From an uncultured Methanobrevibacter sp. (GTDB lineage Archaea; Methanobacteriota; Methanobacteria; Methanobacteriales; Methanobacteriaceae), in assembly GCA_902774685.1 (NCBI GenBank), contig CACYJH010000006.1:21037-85036 (forward strand): 64,000 nucleotides of DNA, written 5' to 3'. Position numbers and translations under genes: made by a program. Within the stretch, counting starts at the first letter, position 1, and each line of letters opens with the position of its first letter. Below the pieces are notes generated by a model. The model was given only the letters and a program-made list of their open reading frames with translations, did no database searches and was not told where the DNA came from. Positions 9,033 to 17,011 of the stretch are shown piece after piece.

Positions 9033-9443
9033 ATGGTAGAAGGTGCAGAAAGAATAGATGAATTTATGAATGAAGCAAAAGTGTTTTTCTTGGCAACTGT
9101 TGACGGAGACAAACCAAAAAACAGACCTTTAGGTTTCCATTTGCTTAAAGATGGTAAGCTTTACTTTGGAGTAGGAAACTTTAAGGATGTCTATAAACAA
9201 ATGCAGGAAAATCCTTATGTTGAAATTGTAGCTCTTGTAGAAACTGATTTCCTAAGATACTATGGAAAAGCTGTATTTGAAGAAACCTATGATATGGCAG
9301 ATGCTATAGTTGCAGGAAATGAATTCTTGCAAGGAATCTATAATGATGAAACCGGTTTTAAATTAGCTATTTTCCACTTGGAAGAAGCTACTGCGGAAAT
9401 CCGTGATGTAACCGGTAAAATCAATGAATCCTATAATTTCTAA
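9033..9443 (+). CDS. Pyridoxamine 5'-phosphate oxidase-fold flavin-binding protein
   Basis: A 136-residue PNPOx-like split-barrel protein. The segment FLATVDGDKPKNRPLGFHLLKDGKLYF is the typical first barrel half, and YKQMQENPYVEIVAL is the helix that follows. Family members bind FMN or F420 and have varied, often unknown, reductase roles. AGGTGAT precedes the ATG, and a T-rich tract follows the stop. A second, NimA-like PNPOx-fold gene lies at 46370-46840. Confidence 0.85.
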   Translation: MVEGAERIDEFMNEAKVFFLATVDGDKPKNRPLGFHLLKDGKLYFGVGNFKDVYKQMQENPYVEIVALVETDFLRYYGKAVFEETYDMADAIVAGNEFLQGIYNDETGFKLAIFHLEEATAEIRDVTGKINESYNF

Positions 9444-9509
9444 TTAATTTTTTTTATTTTTTATTTTTTTTCTATTTTTGATATTCTTTGAAACTAAAGG
9501 CGTTTATTT

Positions 9510-9902
9510 ATGGGTTTATTAAAAAATTTTTTTGGAAGTTTTAAAAAGCATGAAGAATTGGAATTGGCTAAAGGATTTAAAGCGGAATATGAAGTCAAAA
9601 ACATGGAAAATATGAAATCCTTTGTTGATAAATTTGTTGATCATTATCCGGATTCTTATTATGCTTCTTGCTCTATGGTGATTTATATCATTCTTTTGTA
9701 TAAAGAAGATCCTTTTAAAGTGCCTCCAAATAGGCTTAATAACTTAAGCATCATGGAGAGAAATATAAAATTCTTTGATAGCCTTGGCACTGACTCATTA
9801 GATAAAGAAGAGTTGGAACTAAGGCAATGGTACAAAACCGAAGTTCAGAAAAATGTCAAACTTATGGAATCAGAAGGATTAAGATTTTCAGCTGATGAAT
9901 AA
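9510..9902 (+). CDS. Hypothetical protein
   Basis: A 130-residue soluble, charged protein that I do not recognise. It starts MGLLKNFFGSFKKHEELELAKGF and is predicted largely helical; the middle has SYYASCSMVIYIILLYKEDPF. No catalytic motif is visible. The ribosome binding site is weak (AAGGCG). Reading-frame integrity, codon use like the neighbours and a hairpin plus T-tract after the stop support it as a real gene. Confidence 0.7.
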   Translation: MGLLKNFFGSFKKHEELELAKGFKAEYEVKNMENMKSFVDKFVDHYPDSYYASCSMVIYIILLYKEDPFKVPPNRLNNLSIMERNIKFFDSLGTDSLDKEELELRQWYKTEVQKNVKLMESEGLRFSADE

Positions 9903-9904
9903 TC

Positions 9905-9982
9905 AGTTCATCAAAAATCTCGTTAATGAACTAAATTAGACCATTGCTTTTTTATTTTTTCATTTTTTTATTTTTTTTTTTA
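9905..9982 (+). terminator. Hairpin and T-tract terminator
   Basis: AGTTCAT (9905-9911) pairs with ATGAACT (9926-9932), extendable to ten positions with one mismatch. Long T runs follow from 9949 to 9982. Confidence 0.6.
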
Positions 9983-10050
9983 TTTTGATATCTAAACTGT
10001 TTTTTATTCTATTTTTTTAAAGTTTCCTTAGATATTTATTTGCAAGTATA

Positions 10051-10075
10051 TTTAGGTATACCAAAACTTTATATT
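10051..10075 (+). promoter_or_regulatory. Promoter element with GGTATACC palindrome, shared with copZ
   Basis: TTTAGGTATACCAAAA is followed directly by a TATA-like CTTTATATT. The same 25-bp arrangement, identical at 23 positions, is found at 20328-20352 before copZ. The element ends 69 bp before the methyltransferase ATG. GGTATACC is a perfect 8-bp palindrome abutting the BRE/TATA region, a position used by archaeal repressors and activators. It resembles a DtxR-family half-site (TTAGG), but that is inference. Confidence 0.7.
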
Positions 10076-10144
10076 TTATTAGTTAAAATATTTAATTAGA
10101 TATTAAATTTCTAGTTAAACTAAAATTATAATGTAGGTGTTAAA

Positions 10145-10840
10145 ATGGGATTCTTTGAAAATATGGGAAATCCACAAGGTAAATTAGGAAACATTCAATT
10201 AAAATCAATGAATAAGGAACACACTCCTGTTTCTCTATGGGGATTGAAACATTTAGATATCTCTCCAGATGACATTATATTGGATGTAGGCTGTGGTGGG
10301 GGGATGAACATTAATCGTATGGCTCAAACTGCAAAGAAGGTTTATGGTGTAGATTATAGTATTGAAAGCGTAAATCTTTCCCGTGAAGTCAATGAAGATC
10401 TGATTGTCCAAGGTCGTGTAGAAGTTTTGGAAGGCAATGTTCAAAGCTTGCCTTTTGAAGACAATACATTTGATATTGTAACTGCTTTTGAGACTGTTTA
10501 TTTCTGGCCAGATATAGAAAAATCATTTGGTGAAGTTAAAAGAGTTCTAAAACCAGGGGGAATGTTTTTAATTGGATGTGAAACTAATGGTGCAGGATTC
10601 TTTATGAGGCTATGTGAAGGATTAATGAACATGACCGCTTATACGGATGTTGATTTGTGTCAATTTTTGGAGAATAATGATTATAAAGATATAAAAGCAT
10701 ATTTAAGAGATGGGAAATCCAAAAAAGAGACAATCAAATATGAAGGAAAGGAGATTACAATTGATGATGATTATGACCACTTTTCATTTTCAGACAGATT
10801 CGTTCAATGGATGACTGTAACTGCTAAAAAAGAGGTTTAA
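10145..10840 (+). CDS. Class I SAM-dependent methyltransferase
   Basis: A 231-residue Rossmann-fold methyltransferase. Motif I is ILDVGCGGGMNINRMA at about residues 45-60, followed by VYGVDYSIESVNLSRE, the acidic motif II region, VQSLPFEDNTFDIVTAFE, and the post-motif EVKRVLKPGGMFLIGCE. It is UbiE-like in layout. The substrate is unknown. GTAGGTG precedes the ATG. The shared promoter element with the copper genes suggests metal- or stress-linked expression, which is inference. Confidence 0.88.
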   Translation: MGFFENMGNPQGKLGNIQLKSMNKEHTPVSLWGLKHLDISPDDIILDVGCGGGMNINRMAQTAKKVYGVDYSIESVNLSREVNEDLIVQGRVEVLEGNVQSLPFEDNTFDIVTAFETVYFWPDIEKSFGEVKRVLKPGGMFLIGCETNGAGFFMRLCEGLMNMTAYTDVDLCQFLENNDYKDIKAYLRDGKSKKETIKYEGKEITIDDDYDHFSFSDRFVQWMTVTAKKEV

Positions 10841-10971
10841 ATTATCTTTATTTTAACTATTTTTTTTTAAATTTCAACTCTTTTTAAATTTATTTTTTTT
10901 AAATTTAACATTTTTTTCTGCTTCCTGAATTATTTAAAAATATTTATTTATATTAAAGTCTAAAGTATTAC

Positions 10972-11002
10972 TATATAATAATATAAGGGCGTTATATTAT
11001 TA
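10972..11002 (+). promoter_or_regulatory. TATA region and 11-bp-arm inverted repeat upstream of unknown gene
   Basis: TAATAATATAA (10976-10986) and TTATATTATTA (10992-11002) are perfect inverted arms around GGGCG. They overlap a TATA-like TATATAAT (about 10972), 46-73 bp before the ATG at 11049. The arms are pure A/T, so chance pairing cannot be excluded, but the GC-rich centre and position suggest an operator. Confidence 0.45.
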
Positions 11003-11048
11003 CAAAGTAGTTGATTTTTATTAAGATATAAATATTTAGGTGACACAA

Positions 11049-12836
11049 ATGGAAAATGAAATCATTGCAGCAATGATGGCTTCTACATTAGATATGGATA
11101 ATTTGACCAGCGATAGGATAGAAGCTTTAACAAAAGGACATGGTATGTTAAATCTTGCAGCTATTTGTTCTGCAAACTCTATTGCAAATGATGTCTTGAG
11201 AGGAACAAATATAATGTTAACAGATGAGAATGTTGGCAGGCTTCCTATTGATGATATTTTAAGAAAAGCAATTGAAGCAGCAGAAGAATGTGGTGCAGAT
11301 GCAGCAAATGCAGCATTGATCAGTGCAGCATTATGTTATTTTGCAGGAACCAATGCACAGGCAGGAGTGCCTGCAGGAAACAGAAAATTAGGTGCTATGG
11401 CAAGAATTATTGCTGGTGTAGACCGTTGTGGTGTTCTTGCAATCCCTACTCCAAAAGCAAACAATAGGATATCCGGTTATGCAGCAGTAAGAGCAGTTTA
11501 TGATGAAGTATTCAATAATACCCTAACTCCTATTGAAGGGGCTATTCTTCCTTTAGGTGTAGGTGGAGGTCCATTGTATGGGCATAATGCATTAGGGGAA
11601 GATATAGGGTTCTCTGAACTTGCTAAAAAAGGTGCATATGCAGGAACCAAAGGAATGTTAACTGCATATTCAAATGTAGGTATGCCTCCAAGTCCAATAA
11701 TCGCAGCTATCTTTGGTGTAGCAGCTATCTTGGAAATTGTTCACCCTGATTCTGAAGTTGCAGAGGAATATGGTGAATTCTTTGTAGCAAACAGTGCCTA
11801 TGTTGCAGGTTTAGGTGCTTGTGAAGCAGCAGGTTTGCCTGAAAAATTGCATATTAGAGGAACTGGTGAAGAATATGATACTGCAACTGTTGTAGGTGAC
11901 TTTGGAGTAATCATGAAAGACATTGGAGGTCCTAGTGTAGTTGGTATGATTGCATTTGAAGAAATGCTTTCAGCATTTGAAGAATCATTAGCTATTGGTG
12001 CAGGATTCTCTGGTGGTCCATTGCAACCACCTTTAGGTCACATGACTGCAGATGCGGTACTTGCGCTTAAAGTCTTACTTGCAAATGATGGGAATGTTGA
12101 TAAGGCTGCTGAAGCTATTAAAGATGTAAAATCTAATTTCTATCTTGAGCCAACAATAGCTAAAATAGCTACAAATACCATTGCTCGTAAATCTGAACAA
12201 GTTAGAAGAGGACCAGTTACAAAAGCTATGATTTTGGCAACTGAAGGTGCATTGACTGGAGAAACTTTAAGAATTGCAGAATTTACTTACAATAAGCTAA
12301 ATGAAGGAATGACCCTTAAGGAAATCACCAAAGCTCTTGATGATGAAAAACTTAATAATGTTCAAACTGCAGCTTCTGGTTTGTTTAGTGGCATGATGGG
12401 CAAGGATATCCAAATCAACATTACTAATTATTCTGGAAGATCACGTAGAAAAGAAAATCCATTCTTAGACAATTATCCTGGATTTGACACTCGTGCTGAT
12501 GTAGAAGTAACTATTGATGGAGAAAAAATAGTATTTGAAGAATTAGCTAATAAGATTTTGCCTGATGCTATGCTAAATAAAAAAATGGATATATTGGAAG
12601 CTGTACCTCTTGCAGCAGTTCCTATTACTGAATTGCAATTATGTGGTCACACAATTATCAATGTAATTGTTCCTGCAGCTGTTGCAGGTGCTATGGGTTA
12701 TGCTGAAGGCGATTTAAAAACCATTGCAAAAGAAGCAGTTCGTGGAGCTTATGTAACATCTTCTATTCCTGGAGGAATGGAAAGGGCTATGGATGCAGCA
12801 AAACGTGCAGCTACTATAATGAAAGATTTAAATTAA
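11049..12836 (+). CDS. Conserved-looking protein of unknown function (595 aa)
   Basis: I do not recognise this family. The protein is soluble, rich in Ala and Gly, and lacks a signal peptide. Notable stretches are AICSANSIANDVLRGTN (near residue 40), FAGTNAQAGVPAGNRKLGAMARII (about 100-125), LPLGVGGGPLYGHNALGEDIG (about 175-195), GAGFSGGPLQPPLGHMTADA (about 320-340) and CGHTIINVIVPAAVAGAMGY near the C-terminus. Cysteines are scattered without a metal-binding pair. The glycine-rich loops suggest an enzyme. AGGTGA lies 8 bp before the ATG at 11049, so the GTG at 11040 is not the start. A hairpin separates it from the LarC-like gene downstream. Confidence 0.8.
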   Translation: MENEIIAAMMASTLDMDNLTSDRIEALTKGHGMLNLAAICSANSIANDVLRGTNIMLTDENVGRLPIDDILRKAIEAAEECGADAANAALISAALCYFAGTNAQAGVPAGNRKLGAMARIIAGVDRCGVLAIPTPKANNRISGYAAVRAVYDEVFNNTLTPIEGAILPLGVGGGPLYGHNALGEDIGFSELAKKGAYAGTKGMLTAYSNVGMPPSPIIAAIFGVAAILEIVHPDSEVAEEYGEFFVANSAYVAGLGACEAAGLPEKLHIRGTGEEYDTATVVGDFGVIMKDIGGPSVVGMIAFEEMLSAFEESLAIGAGFSGGPLQPPLGHMTADAVLALKVLLANDGNVDKAAEAIKDVKSNFYLEPTIAKIATNTIARKSEQVRRGPVTKAMILATEGALTGETLRIAEFTYNKLNEGMTLKEITKALDDEKLNNVQTAASGLFSGMMGKDIQINITNYSGRSRRKENPFLDNYPGFDTRADVEVTIDGEKIVFEELANKILPDAMLNKKMDILEAVPLAAVPITELQLCGHTIINVIVPAAVAGAMGYAEGDLKTIAKEAVRGAYVTSSIPGGMERAMDAAKRAATIMKDLN

Positions 12837-12856
12837 ATTATATTTTTAAACTGATT

Positions 12857-12894
12857 TGGCTTGGAGGTCCGAGCCATCATTAGTTTTTTTAATT
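12857..12894 (+). terminator. GC-rich hairpin followed by T-tract
   Basis: GGCTTGG and CCGAGCC form a 7-bp stem (one T-G wobble) around the loop AGGT, and a T7 run follows about ten bases later. The local GC content is far above the surroundings. It lies 20 bp after the stop of the unknown gene. A terminator is most likely; a small structured RNA is the alternative. Confidence 0.5.
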
Positions 12895-12932
12895 TTTTCT
12901 TCATTATAAATCTTATCTGGCAGGTAGTTTTC

Positions 12933-13433
12933 ATGCTAATAATGACTACAATTGATGATTTGCCTCCTGAAGGCATTCCATATATTACAGATAAAATAAT
13001 GGATAGCGGAGCTAAAAATGTTCATATAATCAATGCTCTTACTAAAAAAGGAAGGATGGAGTATATTGTACTTGTTGATTTTGAAGAGGAATACTTCGAT
13101 GATATTTCAAGTCTTTTAGCTTTAGAATTCGGTACAATTGGTATGAAAATCTTTAAGCATGAACATAAAAAGTTCCCATATGAATTAATTGAAAAAAAGG
13201 TCTTAATCAATATCAATGATTCTTCTTTAGAATCTGTTGCTAAAATAAAGTATTTATTTAGTGATGATAATAAATTAATCTCATTAAAAGCGGAATATGA
13301 AGATTTGAAACTTTTAGCAAAAGAGTTAAATCAAAAAGGTTTTGATATTTCCTTTTCTAAATTAAAAACCATTATTGAGGCGGAAGCTTATAAAAATCCA
13401 ATTGATTCAGAGTCAATTTTAATAAGTTTGTAA
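12933..13433 (+). CDS. Stand-alone LarC C-terminal-like domain protein
   Basis: A 166-residue protein resembling the C-terminal part of LarC, the cyclometallase that inserts nickel into the nickel-pincer nucleotide of lactate racemase. The match is the segment TTIDDLPPEGIPYITDKIMDSGAKNVH followed by KKGRMEYIVLV and LALEFGTIGMKI, which parallels LarC's TNIDDM...GA.DV...KKGR...TLGVR pattern. The much larger LarC N-terminal domain is absent. I chose the ATG at 12933 because CAGGTA precedes it; the upstream in-frame GTG start would add a poorly coding Phe-rich segment. A nickel role is inference from homology. Confidence 0.7.
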   Translation: MLIMTTIDDLPPEGIPYITDKIMDSGAKNVHIINALTKKGRMEYIVLVDFEEEYFDDISSLLALEFGTIGMKIFKHEHKKFPYELIEKKVLININDSSLESVAKIKYLFSDDNKLISLKAEYEDLKLLAKELNQKGFDISFSKLKTIIEAEAYKNPIDSESILISL

Positions 13434-13619
13434 TTATTTTTTTAATTATTATTTTTTTATTTTAATCTTTTATTTTAATTGTAATTTACATTTTTATTGC
13501 TATTTTTCAATTTAAATCAAAATTCTAATCTTAAATCAATATTAAACTCATTTTAATGCTTTAAAAAGCTTTTTATATGATTAAATCAAATATAATCTTA
13601 CAATAATTCATGTGATTTT

Positions 13620-14075
13620 ATGTTTAATTTAATCAAAGACAATAAGGGATTCATATCTTTAATTGATGCACTGCTTTCCATTTTCATATTGCTTTTGGTT
13701 CTCATTGCTTTCAATATGGTGGTTGATATTGATCTTCCAAGCTTAAGTGAGGAAAACAATGCTTTCAAAACAAGCCAAGACATTATGGAAATCATGTCAT
13801 CTAAAGTAGATGGCAGAGACCATAGTTTAATTGAGAGGATATCATTTATCTTATCTAACAATAATGATTCAATTTCATCAAAAAGAGAAGCAAAGGCTTT
13901 ATTGGATGATTTCTTTTCATCTTATCTGGATGATGGTCATCATTATGCATTTATGGAAACAAATCACTTGAATGGAGAAGTATTGTCTTCCAACGGAGAC
14001 TATGAAAGTTCAGACAGAGTCAATGTAGCTATTAGAAACTATGGAAATTACTCATATAAATTATACTTGTTTTAA
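13620..14075 (+). CDS. Type IV pilin-like protein
   Basis: A 151-residue protein with a short charged leader (MFNLIKDNKG) and then FISLIDALLSIFILLLVLI, the arrangement of archaeal class III (type IV prepilin-like) signal peptides. Cleavage would fall after Gly10. The remainder is a polar, Ser/Asp/Asn-rich domain ending in NYSYKLYLF. Only one hydrophobic segment is present. No pilus ATPase or prepilin peptidase gene is nearby, so its assembly system lies elsewhere. GTGAT precedes the ATG. tRNA-Arg follows. Confidence 0.65.
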   Translation: MFNLIKDNKGFISLIDALLSIFILLLVLIAFNMVVDIDLPSLSEENNAFKTSQDIMEIMSSKVDGRDHSLIERISFILSNNNDSISSKREAKALLDDFFSSYLDDGHHYAFMETNHLNGEVLSSNGDYESSDRVNVAIRNYGNYSYKLYLF

Positions 14076-14197
14076 TTACTCCCTTTCTCATTCCATTATT
14101 CAAGCCAAGATTTATATATTGGAATATACTAATATAATTATGTTATAATAGTACCTTACTTATTTTAGACTATTTTTACTATTTTTCATTTGTTCCT

Positions 14198-14271
14198 GCC
14201 CTGGTGGTGTAGCTTGGATAACACGTGGGACTGCGGATCCCATTCCCCGGGTTCAAATCCCGGCCAGGGCA
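14198..14271 (+). tRNA. tRNA-Arg (anticodon GCG)
   Basis: The acceptor stem is GCCCTGG with CCAGGGC, the D-arm is GTGT...ACAC, and the anticodon stem TGGGA/TCCCA encloses loop CTGCGGA with anticodon GCG. The T-arm is CCGGG/CCCGG with TTCAAAT, and the discriminator base is A. It has no intron and no encoded CCA. It reads the Arg codons CGC and CGU. Confidence 0.95.
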
Positions 14272-14344
14272 ACTGATTTTAACTTTTTTAAGGAATTAAT
14301 AAATCATTAATTTATATTTATCATTTTATTCAAGAGGAATAGCT

Positions 14345-15703
14345 ATGCTTAATGCAAATACTTATGTTACAGAGGAAGAAGGTGTCGGCGGTACAATCAG
14401 AAACAGATGGGAAGACTTTTATGTTGAGGAAATCCCTGAAGTGATTCCTGATGGAGAAGGTCCAAACATTTACATTTGGATTGAAAAATTAGGAAGAACC
14501 ACCCTTGATGTTTTGCTTGATATTGCAAGGGACCTTCATATTGACAGAAAAAGAATGGGTTTTGCAGGAATGAAGGACAAGAAAGCTATTACTCGCCAAT
14601 GGATCTGCATAGCCAATATGGATTCTGAAGAGCAATTCAATCAAGTCAAGGCATTGGAAGGTACCATTCACAACACTGAATTCCTAAAGGTTGTAAGAGG
14701 AAGAAAAAAGCTAAGAATGGGCCAACTTAAAGGAAATAAGTTCAGAATCTTGGTGAAAGACATTGATGGAATGGACTCAGAAGATGCTGAAGAAAGAAAA
14801 TTAGCTATTGAAGATGCAGCTAAAAGGGCAGATGCCATTTTAAAGACACTTGAGAAAACTGGTGTTCCTAATTACTTCGGCTGGCAAAGATTCGGAAAGC
14901 CAAGAACCAACACTCATTTGGTTGGAGAAGCACTCATTCAAAATGACTTGAAGGAAGCTGTAAGAAGATATATCGGTAATCCTTCTCCAGAAGAGGGTGA
15001 AGAAGCTAGGGCAGCTCGTCAAGCTTATGATGATGGAGAATGGGAAAAGTCATTGGAATTGATGCATCATGGAATGCGTTATGAAAAGATGATGCTTAAG
15101 GTTCTCATCAAGGAAGAAAAAAGAGCCATTAGAAAGATTGCTGAAAAGGAAGGAATCGAACCTGAAGAAGTAGACAAAACTCAATTGGAATTATCAGATA
15201 AGGCTTATAAGAATGCAATTCATGCACTTCCAAAGCCACTTCAAAGAATGTTTGTTCATGCTTACCAATCATTCTTATTCAATGCTGCAGTAAGTGAACG
15301 TGTAGCTATGGGAATGGACAAATACATTGAAGGAGATATCGTTATCGATAAGGAAGAGAGAATTGTAAGGGATAAGACCAATGAAGAGTTTCAGGAAATG
15401 GTCTCTTCCTTTGAAATAAACCAGACCTGTCCATTGTATGGTACAAAAGTTCCTTTTGCTGGTGGAGAAGTGGGCAAGATGGAAGAGGCTATTTTAGACA
15501 GTTATGGATTGACTAAAGCTGATTTTGAAGTTCCTAAAATGCCTCGTTTAGGTAGTCATGGTTTAAGAAGAGCTATGAGATTCCAAGTATGGGATGCAAG
15601 TGCAGTGGCAACTGATGATGGTGTGATGTGTGAGTTTTCCATTGATAAGGGGTCTTATGCAACTGCAGTCCTAAGAGAAGTTATGAAAAAGGACGTTTAT
15701 TAG
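14345..15703 (+). CDS. truD: tRNA pseudouridine(13) synthase TruD
   Basis: A 452-residue TruD-family enzyme that isomerises U13 in certain tRNAs. The catalytic motif GMKDKKA is at residues 75-81 (Asp78). Other signatures are PNYFGWQRFG, HAYQSFLFN and GSHGLRRAMRF. The length includes the family's usual insertion domain (about residues 160-330). A GAGGAAT site precedes the ATG. The neighbouring tRNA-Arg is a coincidence of location as far as I can tell. Confidence 0.95.
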   Translation: MLNANTYVTEEEGVGGTIRNRWEDFYVEEIPEVIPDGEGPNIYIWIEKLGRTTLDVLLDIARDLHIDRKRMGFAGMKDKKAITRQWICIANMDSEEQFNQVKALEGTIHNTEFLKVVRGRKKLRMGQLKGNKFRILVKDIDGMDSEDAEERKLAIEDAAKRADAILKTLEKTGVPNYFGWQRFGKPRTNTHLVGEALIQNDLKEAVRRYIGNPSPEEGEEARAARQAYDDGEWEKSLELMHHGMRYEKMMLKVLIKEEKRAIRKIAEKEGIEPEEVDKTQLELSDKAYKNAIHALPKPLQRMFVHAYQSFLFNAAVSERVAMGMDKYIEGDIVIDKEERIVRDKTNEEFQEMVSSFEINQTCPLYGTKVPFAGGEVGKMEEAILDSYGLTKADFEVPKMPRLGSHGLRRAMRFQVWDASAVATDDGVMCEFSIDKGSYATAVLREVMKKDVY

Positions 15704-15719
15704 TCCTGATCTTTTTTTT

Positions 15720-16931
15720 TTAAATGTGAACACTATCACCTTCAAATCTTTTTTTCAATATTGGAATATATGCAATCACTGCAGATATTATAATGGCAAG
15801 TAGTGTAGGTCCAAGGAAAATTGAATCCATATTTACTGTCAGTTGATATACGATAAATCCTCCAAACCATGCAAATAGGTTCCAGTACCAGATTCTTGAA
15901 TTCCCATTCTCTTCCTTTGAAAGATAAAATGAAACCATAAGCACTGCAGCCATAGGAGCAAATACAGAAGCGATAAGATATAAGAATCCGATGTAGTGAT
16001 CCATTATTCCAGAAATGGCCAGTATTGCACTTAAGAAACTCACTACAACTCCTGCAATTCTTGGATTGATTTTGTTAAAGATTGCTTTTGAGGATTCTCC
16101 TGCAGAGTTTGCCGCTACAAAGTTGGAGGTTACAGTTGAAAGCACAAGAATAATCACTCCTGTAGCTCCAAGACCTGCCATAAGGATTGATTGTGCAATG
16201 CTTGTTGTTCCAATGCCGACAATTTCCATACCTAAAACATACATCCAAAGACTTGCTAAGGTATATGCCACTGCAGAAACCATTGTTCCATTAATAGGAT
16301 TTTCAACATCTTTAGTATAGTCTGAAATTACAGGAAGCCAGGAAATAGGCATTGCAATTGATATTTCAAAAATGTTCCAAAAGCTTAACGGTGCAGAATT
16401 TGCACTTGCAATAGATGCAATCGGCAATGCATTTGAAATGTCTCCTCCTAACAACTTGACTGATAGGATTGCAAGGAGTATTGTTAGCACCACCATCATG
16501 ACAGTGGTTACTTTGGATAAACGATAAAGTCCGACATAAACCCATATTGCAATAATTACTGAGAGGATTATGCATGTTAGAGTGAAGGAAATCGGTAAAT
16601 TCAATCCCATCATCGCTGCTGCACCTTGTGCATTCAGTACAGCTACCCATGCTATAAGTTGCATCACATTCAATGAGGAAAAGAATTTGGAACCATAATT
16701 GCCAAAAGTGGATCTAATGGTTTCCATTGCATTCACTCGTAGGTGTGCACCTACTAAACCTGTAAAAAAGAGTAATATTCCACCTATAATGTGTCCAAGT
16801 ACCAATGGAATCCATATGGAATCAATTGGTGTTGAGGAAGCAAGCTGTATTCCTGCTTCTATTTCTGAAACAGAGATTGCAACTCCAAACCAGATAACTC
16901 CATTTGAAAAAAGACCAGTTCGATTTTCCAT
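15720..16931 (-). CDS. cytX: CytX-like NCS1 permease (putative hydroxymethylpyrimidine/cytosine transporter)
   Basis: A 403-residue membrane protein with about 12 hydrophobic segments. The N-terminal VIWFGVAISVSEIEAG, GHIIGGILLFFTGLVGAHL and SSLNVMQLIAWVAVLNAQGAAAMMG match the CytX subgroup of nucleobase:cation symporters, which is associated with thiamine pyrimidine (HMP) uptake in bacteria. It is the second gene of a probable operon, 80 bp after a pyridoxamine-kinase-like gene. That pairing suggests vitamin salvage; the true substrate is inference. It is convergent with truD. Confidence 0.82.
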   Translation of the reverse strand: MENRTGLFSNGVIWFGVAISVSEIEAGIQLASSTPIDSIWIPLVLGHIIGGILLFFTGLVGAHLRVNAMETIRSTFGNYGSKFFSSLNVMQLIAWVAVLNAQGAAAMMGLNLPISFTLTCIILSVIIAIWVYVGLYRLSKVTTVMMVVLTILLAILSVKLLGGDISNALPIASIASANSAPLSFWNIFEISIAMPISWLPVISDYTKDVENPINGTMVSAVAYTLASLWMYVLGMEIVGIGTTSIAQSILMAGLGATGVIILVLSTVTSNFVAANSAGESSKAIFNKINPRIAGVVVSFLSAILAISGIMDHYIGFLYLIASVFAPMAAVLMVSFYLSKEENGNSRIWYWNLFAWFGGFIVYQLTVNMDSIFLGPTLLAIIISAVIAYIPILKKRFEGDSVHI

Positions 16932-17011
16932 GTTTTGCCTACTTTAAAGGTGGATTTAATAAAATATTTTCAAATATATTTTTATTTTTTAACGATTAAA
17001 ATTTTTGTTCT

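Noticed and set aside
12857..12880. Archaeal SECIS element for selenocysteine
   Set aside because: The hairpin lacks an obvious SECIS core, and no in-frame UGA gene interruption was seen nearby.
12861..12932. 24-residue N-terminal extension of the LarC-like protein
   Set aside because: It would start inside a hairpin and be Phe/Ile-rich; the ATG at 12933 has a good ribosome binding site.
13598..13861. Minus-strand frame opposite the pilin-like gene
   Set aside because: The plus frame has a prepilin leader and ribosome binding site; the antisense frame has neither.
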